From the NCBI GenBank assembly GCA_964007475.1, contig OZ023274.1, positions 84,463,936 to 84,527,935 of the forward strand: 64,000 nucleotides of DNA, in the 5' to 3' direction. Below the pieces are notes generated by a model. The model did no database searches. It saw only the letters and a program-made list of their open reading frames with translations, and was not told where the DNA came from. This document shows, piece after piece, positions 42,307 to 52,574 of the stretch. This stretch comes from Hybos culiciformis. Lineage: Eukaryota > Arthropoda > Insecta > Diptera > Hybotidae. The translations under genes were made by a program, and so were the position numbers. The first letter of the stretch is position 1; the number at the start of each line of letters is the position of its first letter.

Positions 42307-42562
42307 CATCATTTACAAGAATTCCTCAAAGAGCTTGCTTTCCACAATATAACAAGTAAAATAACTATAGAAAAAAAATTTAATCGATCTCATTACCAAA
42401 ATAAAAATAACATTAACATTAAACATTAAAAATTTCATAAAGGAATGAAAAATATAAATAAAAATCAAATTATTTCAATGATAGATATCAAGTAAATCAT
42501 TCTAATGAGTTCTAAGCCCAAATAATAATCAATAGATTTCATAAGTTTTATATGGTAATAAT

Positions 42563-42964
42563 CAGTGGTGGCTGAAAAATAAATGTTCAACCCTCGCGCC
42601 CTAGGCAGATTTAATACATATGGCCCTTTCCTCTCCACCCTAACCGTGTATCACAAAAACAAATCTTACGTTAAATTTTTTTTATATTAAACATGCATTA
42701 TATTTTATAACGTGAACCTAAATTAAAAAAAAAATATATTTTTGGACGAGTAGAGTGCTGACTACTATAGATATTATGTATTGCCGACTATTGTCATTTT
42801 TCTAATACTGTTGATTTTGACAAAATAAATTTTAAAAGTAAAGAAAATAATTTTAAATATTTAAAAAAAAATTATATGGATTTAGCAAAACGGACTTTGG
42901 AGCCCCAAAAAGCTTGACGCCCTAAGCGGTATCCTAGTTCGCCTATATGGTAGAGCCACCACTG
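42563..42964. mobile_element. Non-autonomous hAT element (402 bp) with 8-bp target duplication
   Basis: The termini are CAGTGGTGGCT and its exact reverse complement AGCCACCACTG. GTAATAAT flanks both sides (42555-42562 and 42965-42972), the 8-bp duplication expected of hAT transposons. The ends are clearly more GC-rich than the surroundings and carry a second, looser inverted match (GCCCTAGGC near the left, GCCCTAAGC near the right). No transposase frame. It lies 0.2 kb after Lip-3. Confidence 0.92.
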
Positions 42965-42972
42965 GTAATAAT

Positions 42973-44165
42973 CGCTTTCAGCTTAAACTACAATGAACTA
43001 ATAAAAATAGTAACAATATTTAGTTTTCAGTTTGATTTAATAATTTTCAGATTCTAAATCCACAAATTTTTAATAAAGCAACAGGAAGTAAATTAATTAT
43101 CAATATCATAATATATAATTATAATGAATTTTGAATTAAATAAGTTGGTCATTCGACAGTTTAATTATATACTAATTTTACCGATTAAATAAAAAAGAAA
43201 AACTTATTTGAACTAAAATCCTTGATTTTATTTAACTTCTATTGAATAATTTATTTTCTCTTTACTTCAATGTAAAAAGAAAATCACTTAATCTTTTAAA
43301 ATTCAATATTATTTCAAGCTATTAACAATGAGTTCAACCCTTTAACAAGAGAGTAAATTAAGAAAATCACTATAATTCAACGATTCGTAAATGTACTGGG
43401 ATCGTTTTAAGTTAAAGTGTAGGTTATTGATTGAGCGATTTTAGTGGTTCATTTCGCGAATAAAAGGCTATATTTTATTTGGTATCAAAAGGATAGTCAT
43501 TATAAATGCAGTGAATTTTCAATCCGGTCTTTTATAAGGTTGGCAGTACTGAGATCCAGAATACGTCTATGATTTTTTTAAAAGCATTCGTAATTATAAG
43601 GTCTACAATTTTGAGATCCAGAATTTTGAGAAAGGGAATTTTATGATTTTGTAACCATCTGTATCATTTCATTGCAACATCTTCTAAGTGTAGATATATT
43701 CAAAAAGTCTACGATATAATAAATATTATATATTGGAATTTTGTTTTCAATCGGAAAAAGAGTTAATTTTTTTTACTATTTTTTTTTACATTATTTGAGT
43801 ATAAGATAAAGAACAGGACTAAACTTGCATCCTCATTTTTTTGTTATACTTTTTTTTTTAACGTTTAAATAATGATATGAATCCAATTAACTTTGTAGTA
43901 CGCTATACAGAACAGACCTTAATTTGATGTTTATCAATATCATATGTTTATCAATATTATATTTTATTTTATCGTCGTCTTGACGCAACGGAAGCATTCT
44001 CTAGTGTTAGAACAAAAAATTAATTGCTTATGTACGATGGATTTCATTGTTTTAATAGTATATTGAATATATATTTATTTCAAAAAGCTAATAAATAATT
44101 CATTTTCTTATTATAATTTCGTATTAATTAATTAATTTGTTTAAATTTTCATTCATTAGATGTTC
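42973..44165. other. Spacer between the hAT MITE and Lip-4
   Basis: A/T-rich DNA. A short phrase GAGATCCAGAAT occurs twice (near 43550 and 43612). No gene or element end seen. Confidence 0.5.
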
Positions 44166-44201
44166 TATAAAATTGCAAATTTTCTTAATTTTATTATAGT
44201 C
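44166..44201 (+). promoter_or_regulatory. Lip-4 core promoter: TATA box and initiator-like site
   Basis: TATAAAAT at 44166-44173 and ATAGTCA near 44196-44202, about 32 bp apart. The ATG follows at 44225, giving a 5' UTR of similar length to the other array genes. Confidence 0.55.
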
Positions 44202-44224
44202 ATATTATCAAAAAAGCTCAAAGA

Positions 44225-46728
44225 ATGTGGTAAGTCGGTTGTTAAAAAATATTAATTTTTTAGTACCTACTATTTCATACTTTACAATTTACATATTAAT
44301 TTTTTAAAGTGGTGTTTCACCAGAGTGTTGAAAAAAAGTAACATCATAACAATAACAATTTTAATTAATTATAATAATTATAATTAATTATGACAATTAT
44401 AGTTATTGTTTTAGGCTTGAAAATATTTTAAGTACATCTGTTTTGGTTTTTGTGGTATCACTATCTGTTTGTTCTGTGGCCGGAAAGGGATGTGTTAATC
44501 CTGAACCACTGCATAAAATTAATCCAAACTATGTAAGCTATATTATACTTTGCATAATTAAGTTTCAATAATATTTTGATTTATTATGAATTTTTCAATT
44601 TGAACCAGTTTTTAATATAAAACTCTAAATGGAGAATATGAGTACAGTGAACATGTAGTAATTATTGATATCTCTTTCTAAAGGAAAAAATAGAGACCCT
44701 TATCAAATAAAATTTACTCTCACTATTTGTTGAACAATATTATCGATCCTAATTTATGATGATTTTTTTAATATAAATTATATTAAACTTTGAAGGAAAG
44801 TTCTAAAGGAAATAATTGGTTTGGATTATATTTAAAAAAAAATTCATATACACCTGGAGAAACTGATGATTGCAACGTTGTCACGTTTGTACAAGATGGA
44901 CCTGGTCAGCTTATTTACACGTATACTGGATTTAAAAGGTAATATTAGGTAAAAGTAAAGTCCACTACTGAAATTTTTATCAAAAAAATTATTTTAAAAA
45001 AGACAAAAAGTCTTCTTAAATTTTCTTAAACCACTATAGTATTAAAAAAACTTATTTATATATATATTTATGGTAAAGATATTCGAAACTCTCATTGTTT
45101 CAAGTATTCTAATTTTAATTTTTTAATTAACAACACTTCTTGATTTTACAGAAAGAAAGATTTTTTAAGCAAGATTTGTAGATATTACTGATCTTAAGAT
45201 TCCGGAGAAGAAACGAGAAAAAAAATGTTTATTCGGATTTTATTTATTATTTATTTTAAAAAACTCATGTACCTCGCAAAATATTTTTTTTTTGTTTTTG
45301 GGATATGGTTTTAATGCAAGAGCTGAAGTGAGTTAGTTAATTATATATAAAAATATTTTCAACCTGCGGCGGACAGAAAATAAACCCTTATAAAGCTTAA
45401 AATAATAATATTTTGAAAGATCCAATATTCCAATGTTTTTTTAAGTTTATTTTTTTTTTTCTTCATCTTAAAGCGATTTGTCATCGGTGCATGTGAAAGT
45501 TGAACGATTATTATTTGACGAACAAGGTGATAATGCAACATATATTGTGACTGCTAGTTCAATGCCACATGACATTTGTGAGTACAATAAATAAATCTTC
45601 AACAAAGGTCAACAAACAGAGTTTTAATGCATTTGCTTTGCACGGAGAGAAATATTCGGTCATATTATGTGAATGACCATATTTTGTTCGAAAATTACAA
45701 AATGGGTTTATTAGCTAACTGGTTGTAAAGTACTAAAATAAAGATTAATTTATTCTTAATGAGAAACTGCAGGAGTTATTAGCCTTTGAGAGTAGATTTT
45801 TTTTTTTTAATTAACTTTTTTTTTTTAATTTTTCACTTTTTCTTTATTTATTTTTTTTAATAATTTTTTTTTTTTTTCTCATTTATTATTTTATTTTTCT
45901 TGTGCCAAATCTCAGGCTTCAAAACTCGATCTATATTATTCCAAGCCAACTCTATTACAAATTGACAATTTGCTTTGGTCAAAATACTAAATATAAATGG
46001 TCTTTACCTAGAATAGACCAAAATAATAAGAATTATTAGATTGATCAACAATTTATTCGCAAATAGATTTGAGTAATATATCTAGAATAGTTGAGAAATG
46101 AAATATTACATTCATTACGATCTTCCGGATAACTCCAACGTAACGATTTTTCTCCGGTTACCACAATCATTTTTACTTTATTTTTTTATATAACCAAAAG
46201 ACTTCAAATTTTTGATAAGTATTAAACCTTTAAATATAATTAATTTTTTTCTGATATTCAAAACCTAATCACATTAAATTTATTTAGATAAGTTTTATTT
46301 AGATAAAATATCCCGCCTATCTAAGTTATAAGTTTTAATTTTTTTTTTTTTCAGCAAGCTTTCGGGTTGTGGGAACTAACGATTTTAAAGATTTTTTTAT
46401 TGGATATTCATGTGAAGATGATGAAGGTAATTAAAATTTGTCAAATTTATTCAAATATATCTAAATTATAATAAATACTTAAATTGCTTTCTACTATCAT
46501 TTAGCACTTTTTGACATAAATTAATTCTTATTATTATATTATCTTTGTTTTTGTATTAAAAAGATGTAATTTTTTTTTGGTAAAGAACACTTTTATGTTG
46601 GGACAAAGGAACCAATAGCACCAGAATCGGTTAAACAAAAAGTAGCAGATACTTTAAAAGATATTGGATTATCAGTATCAGATGCAACAGAAATAGATCA
46701 GAGCAGTTGTTATCCACAATATGTTTAA
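44225..46728 (+). CDS. Lip-4: secreted lipocalin-like protein, 194 aa
   Basis: Exons 44225-44229, 44415-44532, 44796-44938, 45474-45577, 46355-46426, 46586-46728 (585 nt, in frame; phases 2, 0, 2, 1, 1). First exon ATGTG, then a hydrophobic leader ending near CSVAG. The GxW-equivalent reads GNNWFGLYLKKNSY, followed by TDDCNVVTF. Four cysteines are likely paired in the mature protein: KGC, DDC, YSC and SSC, the last five residues before the C-terminal V. The C-terminal helix VKQKVADTLKDIGLS matches Lip-2 in position, so Lip-2 and Lip-4 form one subgroup and Lip-3/5/6/7 the other. AATAAA at about 46733 follows the stop immediately. Its 3' UTR sequence recurs after Lip-5 and Lip-6 (see the relics). 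Confidence 0.86.
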
Positions 46729-48240
46729 AAAGAATAAATCTTGTCATTTGTTTTATTAATAAATAAAATCCATAATGTGTATGTGATGAGATACTATAAT
46801 AAAAAATAAATTAATATAAAAAGGGAAGAATTTCTCGCAAAGGAAGAATAATTTATTTCGTATTACAAAAAATAATTATTATGATCTACTTTCATAATAT
46901 TCTTTCTAAACAATAATTTATAGAATTAGAAGACTCAAACAACGAACTTTCTAAAAAGGGAAGAAAAAACAAATTTATTCATTTATAGTCTCAGAAACAG
47001 GCAGTTCTAACTATTTTATAACTTTATTTTTGATATTGCTCGACGCCTTTATTTTTATTTTTTTATTATAATAATTTTAGACTGGAGTACTATTTTCGAA
47101 CAAGTTAGCTTATACGTGAAGGATATAATCTGTTTTCTGTTTTTAAAAGTAAATAAAGGATAAAGTCGAATTAAAGAAGAATCTGTAAAATAATTTTCAA
47201 TAATTGTATTTTCTGGATGAAATGAAACTTAATAAGTTCCATTTGAGATATTCTCTGCTCAGTCTTTTTAATATTGCACACACATTGCACACTTATCACG
47301 CACTGCACACATTGCACACTTAACACGCACTGCACGCACTGCACACATTGTACATAAAATATCATATTAACTTCAAAGATGTTTGTGAGCATCTGGATTT
47401 CGATGCCGACAATCAAAAATTAAAACAAAGTCACTTCTTTCACAATTATCCTCCTTTTTAAATTTTAATAAGATCATCACAACGTTTAAAAGACTAGGTA
47501 GTATTAGTGTAGATACATTCAGAGTAATACTCCAAAAAGATTATTACAAAACTTGCAATGTTCAAAATTCATGTGAGGAAAAACGTAATTTTAATACCTA
47601 TATTATTATACCAATACTACTACTACTATCAGTGTTTTACTTTCCATCTAAAGACTTGGCTCACTTCATCTGCTTCCAACGAACGTCTTATAATTTATTT
47701 TATTTTATTTTAATCTATCGCATACAGACCTAACAGATTTTCACCTAAATTAATAGTTCAATTCAAAACTATTTAAAAACATAATCATTTAAAAAAGAAT
47801 ATTCATTTAATTATTAAAACAAACATTAATAAATGATAATACCAAAAATAAATTCAGTAAAAGAAAATTCAATCAAAATTCAGTAAAAGAAATGAAAGTT
47901 ATAATATAAATTTTTGAATGAATGTATAATACAAAATCAATTTTAAGAAAAATTCGATGAATTAACAATTATTCAAAAGATTGGACATTAAAGAAGATTT
48001 TGAAATATGATTTTTGTTTTATTTTATTTTACTCAACTCAATAAGCCTTGTTCTGAAACGTACCATTTACTTTAATTTAAAATGTTTACTCAAAATGAAT
48101 ACAACAAAGAAGACAATCTGTTTCTATTACATTTTAATATTCCATTTTTAATAACGAAATATAAACTATATAAATCTTTTAACATCGTCAACTACTTATT
48201 TTATTTAAGTGCGTTCAAACTAAATGGAATGCAATAATAC
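46729..48240. other. Lip-4 downstream region, repeated after Lip-5 and Lip-6
   Basis: This stretch is homologous to about 54480-54860 plus 56985-57840, and to 60330-61735: the same AATAAATAAAATCCATAATG start, the CTCAGAAACAG phrase, the CATCTGCTTCCA phrase and the ATGTTTACTCAAAATGAATA block (48082, 57670, 61541). It is non-coding duplicated DNA that marks the extent of the array unit. Confidence 0.8.
47272..47352. repeat. GCAC-rich minisatellite
   Basis: Irregular repeats of CACGCACTGCACACATTGCA type. The corresponding site after Lip-5 and Lip-6 has only a single AACACGCACG, so the expansion happened in this unit. Confidence 0.8.
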
Positions 48241-48542
48241 CAAAAAGCATGTGTATAAAGAGGAATCAGTCCCATATAAAAAAAAGAATAAAAATAATGA
48301 AACAAAAAATCCATATCACAACCCCATGAGCTTTTTTTTATTTTTTGAGAATTCCACTCTCACAAAAGCTTTTAAAACTTCAAAAATAACAACAGTTCTA
48401 TACAATTTTAAAAGTTTTAAAAGCTTTTGTGAGTGAAATTCTCAAAAAAAAGCTCATGGGGTTGTGATACGGATTTTTTGTTTCACTATTTTTATTCTTT
48501 TTTTTGTATGTGACTGATTCCTCTTTATATACATGCTTTTTG
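48241..48542. mobile_element. Foldback element with ~130-bp inverted arms
   Basis: The left arm starts CAAAAAGCATGTGTATAAAG and the right arm ends with the near-exact reverse complement; the arms match over about 130 bp with few mismatches and meet in a short A/T loop near 48390. ATAATAC flanks both sides (48234-48240 and 48543-48549), a likely 7-bp target duplication. The paralogous sites after Lip-5 (around 57835) and Lip-6 lack it. The open frames seen across it are by-products of the palindrome. Confidence 0.92.
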
Positions 48543-48842
48543 ATAATACTCTTAAGTTTTTATTTCCCTTTACGTGCTTTAGATCATAGTTTCTCAACGT
48601 TTTTGAGTCCGCGGACCACCAATAAATCAAAAAAAATTTTGCGGACCACATCATTATTAAACTAAAATAACTTATGGTATATAATTGATTATTTGATTTG
48701 AGAAAAAATTGTATTTTTATTAATAACCAATATTTAAAAATATTAAAACAAAAACATAAAATATAATTCAAAAATTATTTATAAAATATATAAAACATAA
48801 AATTCGACAATTCATAAATAATTAAAAAAACCAATCTTTTCA

Positions 48843-49377
48843 TTAATGTGACTTCTGCTGCTGCTTATTTGCAATAATCATTGAAAATGGCGGTGTTAGT
48901 TTAGTTTCAGCAAGACGAAGGGACTCAATTCCAGACGATTTCTTTGTTTGGTTTTGATTATCGTCATAGTAGAAAAAGCTTTCTCATACGAATATGTTGT
49001 TGAAAATGAGTATAACAATTTTATAGCTTTATAACTCAAAGCTGGATATTCTTTCTGCAGGGAAATCCAAAAAAGATATAGAGTTTTTGTTTTATATCTC
49101 GACACTAATGTGGCAGATCGATAAGCATTTCATTTTCTTGATTGTTAGGTGAACATGAATTAATGTTTTCATTTTCTATAAAGGGATCATGAAACCACAA
49201 ATTTCCTTTACGTGGATCTTCATCATCGGGGTAATAACTATCAAAATTTTGGGTTAACCCTCTCAAATGTTCATCAATAATTTTTAACAAGCATTTACGG
49301 TTTTCATCCATATTATGTATGTTATGTATGTATGTAAATATTATGTTTATAGTTTTACACAAAAAACATTTTAACAA
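48843..49377 (-). pseudogene. hAT transposase C-terminal relic (dimerisation domain)
   Basis: On the - strand, 49377-49105 reads through DPRKGNLWFHDPF, and 49105-48896 reads FWISLQKEYPALSYKAIKLL followed by FSTTYSYEKAFS and IKTKQRNRL, the signature of the hAT C-terminal dimerisation region in the ZBED5/FAM200-like family. A one-base shift near 48925 moves the frame: the expected tail (LAETKLTPPFSM...KSH, stop at 48843-48845) continues in another frame. A stop also separates the two pieces at 49105. The catalytic N-terminal part is missing, so the copy cannot move by itself. Confidence 0.85.
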
Positions 49378-50074
49378 GAATTAAAAATCGAATCCGTTAT
49401 CTTTGGAACTAACCTAACATGACATTGTAAGAAGTAGATCGTAATTAAAAATACATTTTGTAATTCTGAAAAAAATGTTTGTTTTTAATTTTTTGTTATT
49501 GAAAAAATATTGTACAGGTAAGTATGTACGTTAATATTGGCATTTCAAATGCTAATACACTCAAAAAATTCTTACCTTACCAAGTACGTTTTTTTTTACC
49601 ATTAAAAAAAATCCCATATATTTTTTCCAGAACGGTAAAAATTTTATTAAGTTAACTGTCAAGATCATTAATTTATCCTTCCTTCCTAAAGGTTTTCGAA
49701 ATCCTTAAGCCGTTAAAACTTCCCATTAAATTTAAAAATTCCATTTTCGCAACCATTCTACGGTTTTAAAAACATTATATTTTTTTCAACGTCTCTTTTA
49801 CAATTATTGCAATGGTCAAAGCTATTCTAATAACGATGACAAAAAAGAAGTCCATTACAATAATGTTTTTTTTTTTCGTTCTACGGTTTTGAACACCTTC
49901 TTATGCTTGCTTATAACGCCTTTTAAAGGGAAATTGTCATTTATTGTAATGACCTAATGACATATGCACATAAAAAAAATTCAGTATTTCTAACAAACAA
50001 AATATTATTTTAACGTACAAAATATATTCCGTCGAACTTATATTTTCCATTTTACACATTGTCGTAAATTCAGT

Positions 50075-50262
50075 TCATAGCTCGGTGGCAAGAGTTGATG
50101 GATTGCAATGTTCAGGACAGTGGTTCGAAGATACAAGCGGGCATGAAAAAATTATTAAAAAAAATAAAATTAAAAAATTAAAAAAATAAGTAAAAAAAAA
50201 AATAAAATAAAAAAAAAAATAAAAAAAAAATATATATAAAAAAAAATAAAATAATAAAAATA
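50075..50262 (+). repeat. tRNA-like SINE fragment with A-rich tail
   Basis: A possible A box in GCTCGGTGGCAAGAGTTGATGG (split here as GCTCGGTGGCAAG and AGTTGATGG) is followed by GTGGTTCGAAGATAC, which resembles a B box, and then about 120 bp of A-rich sequence. This order fits a tRNA-derived SINE. Ends uncertain. Confidence 0.4.
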
Positions 50263-51022
50263 AGGGAGTGGCTACAGTTACGGTAACCGTAACTAATTTT
50301 TTTTTTTAACAGTTACGGTTAACGTAACTTATTTTTTTTTTTTTTTAAGTTACGGCAACCGTAACTTTTAGGTAATGCTTAAAGTTACGGCAATTTTTTT
50401 TTATGAAAAAAAAAAAAAAGTTTATTTAATTTTTTTTTTTCTTTTTTTTCTTTTTTTTTTGTCTTAACCCTTTCTTCGGGATTCGAACCTCGTTCTTTAG
50501 CATTTCATTCTACCACTCTACCTCTCGGCTACAGTATTAAAATTATAAGCGTGTACAAAATAGAAAATATAAATTATGTTTACATGTGAAAGTTATTGAC
50601 AAGTAAAAACCTTACATCGTCATACAAAAAATGCAAGAATAGTAAAACCTTACATCGTTATACAAAAATACAAAAATAGTTTTAAAAGCGCGAAGCGCCA
50701 AAGCAAAATAAAAAAAAAGAGAAAAAAGAAGCCCTAGGTGGTTTGGGGGAGGCGGCGGCCGTCCCCCATTCAGCATAACAACTTTTTATTTAAAAAAAAA
50801 GTCATAATGCTCAAAAAAAACTTTGCCGTAATCACTGAAAAAAAAAAAAGTTACGTCCGTAACTTTAGACAATTTTCTACAGGATTACGGTTACCGTAAC
50901 TCTCAAAAAAAAAAAAAAGAGTTACGTTTGCCGTAACTTTAGTCAATTTTCAACAGGATTACGGTTGCCGTAACTCTCAAAAAAAAAAAGAGTTACGTTT
51001 GCCGTAACTGTAGACGCTCCCT
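50263..51022. mobile_element. Palindrome-rich element with GTTACGG arrays
   Basis: Inverted termini AGGGAG-(T/C)-G and CTACAGTTACGG; 7-bp AAAAATA flanks both ends, but in A-rich DNA this is weak. Inside each end the self-complementary motif GTTACGGYAACCGTAAC or close variants recurs, separated by A/T runs: four times at 50274-50390 and five or more times at 50850-51010. The centre contains a tRNA-like stretch (50467-50533, - strand) and a GC-rich patch near 50730-50765. Confidence 0.7.
50467..50533 (-). repeat. tRNA-like sequence with a good B box inside the palindrome-rich element
   Basis: Read on the - strand, GCCGAGAGGTAGAGTGG is followed by GAGGTTCGAATCCCG, a canonical B box with T-loop, at a spacing close to a tRNA. 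The acceptor stem does not pair convincingly. Likely a tRNA-derived fragment rather than a working tRNA. Confidence 0.5.
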
Positions 51023-51807
51023 AAAAATAAATAAAAGATTTTAACAAATAACAAAAAAAAAAAATTAAAAAAAATTAAAAAAAATAAAAAAAAAAAAAAT
51101 TAAATAAAAAAATAAAAAAATATAAAAAAAAATTAAATAAAAAAATAAAAAAAAAATATAAAAAAAAAAAATAAATTAATAATAAAAAAAAAAATTAAAT
51201 AAATAAAAAAAAATGTAGTCTAGCAAAATTTTTTTTTTGTATTTGCGGTGTTTTTTGCTGAGGAATTTGAAAGGTTTTTGGTTTTGGGTCATCATCAATG
51301 TAAAGTACATTTATACTAAAAAACTACCTTAATTTTAAACAACAAATCCGTTATCAGAACGAATCGGACCTTTTTATTAATTAAAAGTAACCTTAATATT
51401 AACGATATTTGTCGTCATATTTAAGGCCTATTATATCATATTCGTTATTCAAATGGTATAGACCTTACTAAGAAGGACCTTACCTTGATTTGAAAGGAAA
51501 TATCAAAGGTTTTTAAAAGAGAGAGTCCTTAAATAGAAAGAAGATGTAGTTAGTATTAACGACCGTATTTAACGACATAAGGAAGAAAAAAAAAGGGAAC
51601 TCCTTTGGACAAAAAATAAAGTGAAATCCCGTTAATAATAACAGCGTTTTTTTTTTAAAGTAAGGTAAGAATTTTTTGAGTGTATGAACAACAAAATTTT
51701 CGCGGACCACCAAAAAATCTTGACGGACCACCAGTGGTCCGCGGACCACCGGTTGAGAAACTATGCTTTAGATAATTATCCAAAAATTAATAATTAATAA
51801 TGCATTA

Positions 51808-52329
51808 CACCCAACTTTTTTTTTACATGGTGGATACGTTCCAATGAAAACCGTGTAATTAAAAAACCGTGTAAAAAAAGACATGGTGAACATATTAAAA
51901 TTGAGGATATGTTCCACAACTTTAAAAAACCGTGTAAGTTGAAAAACTGAGCTATATCTTGTCCTAAAAACCGTGCAAAAAAAAATATTAAAAACTGAAA
52001 CAAAAAAAAAATATGAAAAACAGAAATTATATTGGTAAAAGCACAATGAACAAAACTAAACCGTCGATAAAACCTTTACGAATCACCAAAATTAAAAATA
52101 GATGCAATGCTTGTACACTTAATTTAAATAAATCTTTTAAAAAGCAAATTGAAATAATTTTTTCTTCGAAAAAGCTCACAGTTTTGAATACAACTCCTTC
52201 ATGTTAGAGGACTAAATTCGTGTTAGACGAAATAAATCGTGCAAAAAAAAATTTGTTTGATAATTTTTTGGAGCGTGTTATTTCAAAATCGTGTAAAAAA
52301 AAAAGACCGTGTAAAAAAAGAGTTGGGTG
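51808..52329. mobile_element. MITE with CACCCAACT termini and internal ACCGTGTA repeats
   Basis: Left end CACCCAACTTTTTTTTTACA, right end the near-exact complement, finishing AGAGTTGGGTG. TA flanks both sides (51806-51807, 52330-52331). The Lip-6 and Lip-7 units carry the unoccupied site GCATTATATTTGATAC at 57907 and 61778, confirming the insertion. CCGTGTA or a close variant occurs at least six times in the interior on alternating strands, suggesting transposase-binding repeats. The open frames across it are not genes. Confidence 0.9.
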
Positions 52330-52522
52330 TATATTTATATTTGATACAATTAAAACAATTACCGTCTAATCAACATTTTAAATTTTAGAATTACATTTTT
52401 TACGGCAAAAAACTTGATGAGTCGGAAGTTACTACATCAAGCTTTAATTGATTTTTATAATTTTTACAATATTATGAATTTAATTAAATTTTATTGAATA
52501 AAAAATGTCAGGAAAATTGATC

Positions 52523-52556
52523 TATAAATACTTTTCACATTATATCAAAATTAGTT
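52523..52556 (+). promoter_or_regulatory. Lip-5 core promoter: TATA box and initiator
   Basis: TATAAATA at 52523-52530, preceded by GGAAAATTGATC, and TTAGTT at 52551-52556, with 30 bp from TATA to the initiator A. The block is nearly identical in Lip-6 and Lip-7 and recognisable in Lip-3. Confidence 0.75.
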
Positions 52557-52574
52557 ATAATAATTTCGTAGATA

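Larger units (their letters stand above)
49558..51682. mobile_element. TA-flanked element with 23-bp TIRs nested in the hAT copy
   Basis: The ends are perfect 23-bp inverted repeats beginning CACTCAAAAAATTCTTACCT, and TA precedes (49556-49557) and follows (51683-51684), as in Tc1/mariner-like insertion. No transposase frame is visible. The interior beyond the ends is not inverted, and it has itself received A-rich, tRNA-like and palindrome-rich material (50080-51220). Confidence 0.88.
48585..51765. mobile_element. hAT transposon (3181 bp including nested insertions), 8-bp TSD
   Basis: Perfect 14-bp terminal inverted repeats (CATAGTTTCTCAAC and its complement), subterminal GCGGACCACC repeats at both ends, and CTTTAGAT duplicated at 48577-48584 and 51766-51773. 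The unoccupied site reads TTTAGATAATTATCC in the Lip-5 and Lip-6 units. The TTCTCAAC...CGCGGACCACC end type is typical of hAT elements related to the vertebrate ZBED/FAM200 group (established knowledge). It contains a transposase relic and at least two later insertions. Confidence 0.94.

Noticed and set aside
47171..47416. Cys-Val-Gln repeat peptide on the - strand
   Set aside because: It is the translation of the GCAC minisatellite; the paralogous sites lack the repeat and any frame.
51513..52207. Several 60-90 aa open frames on both strands
   Set aside because: They fall within transposon ends and the CCGTGTA MITE and have low-complexity Phe/Lys-rich composition.
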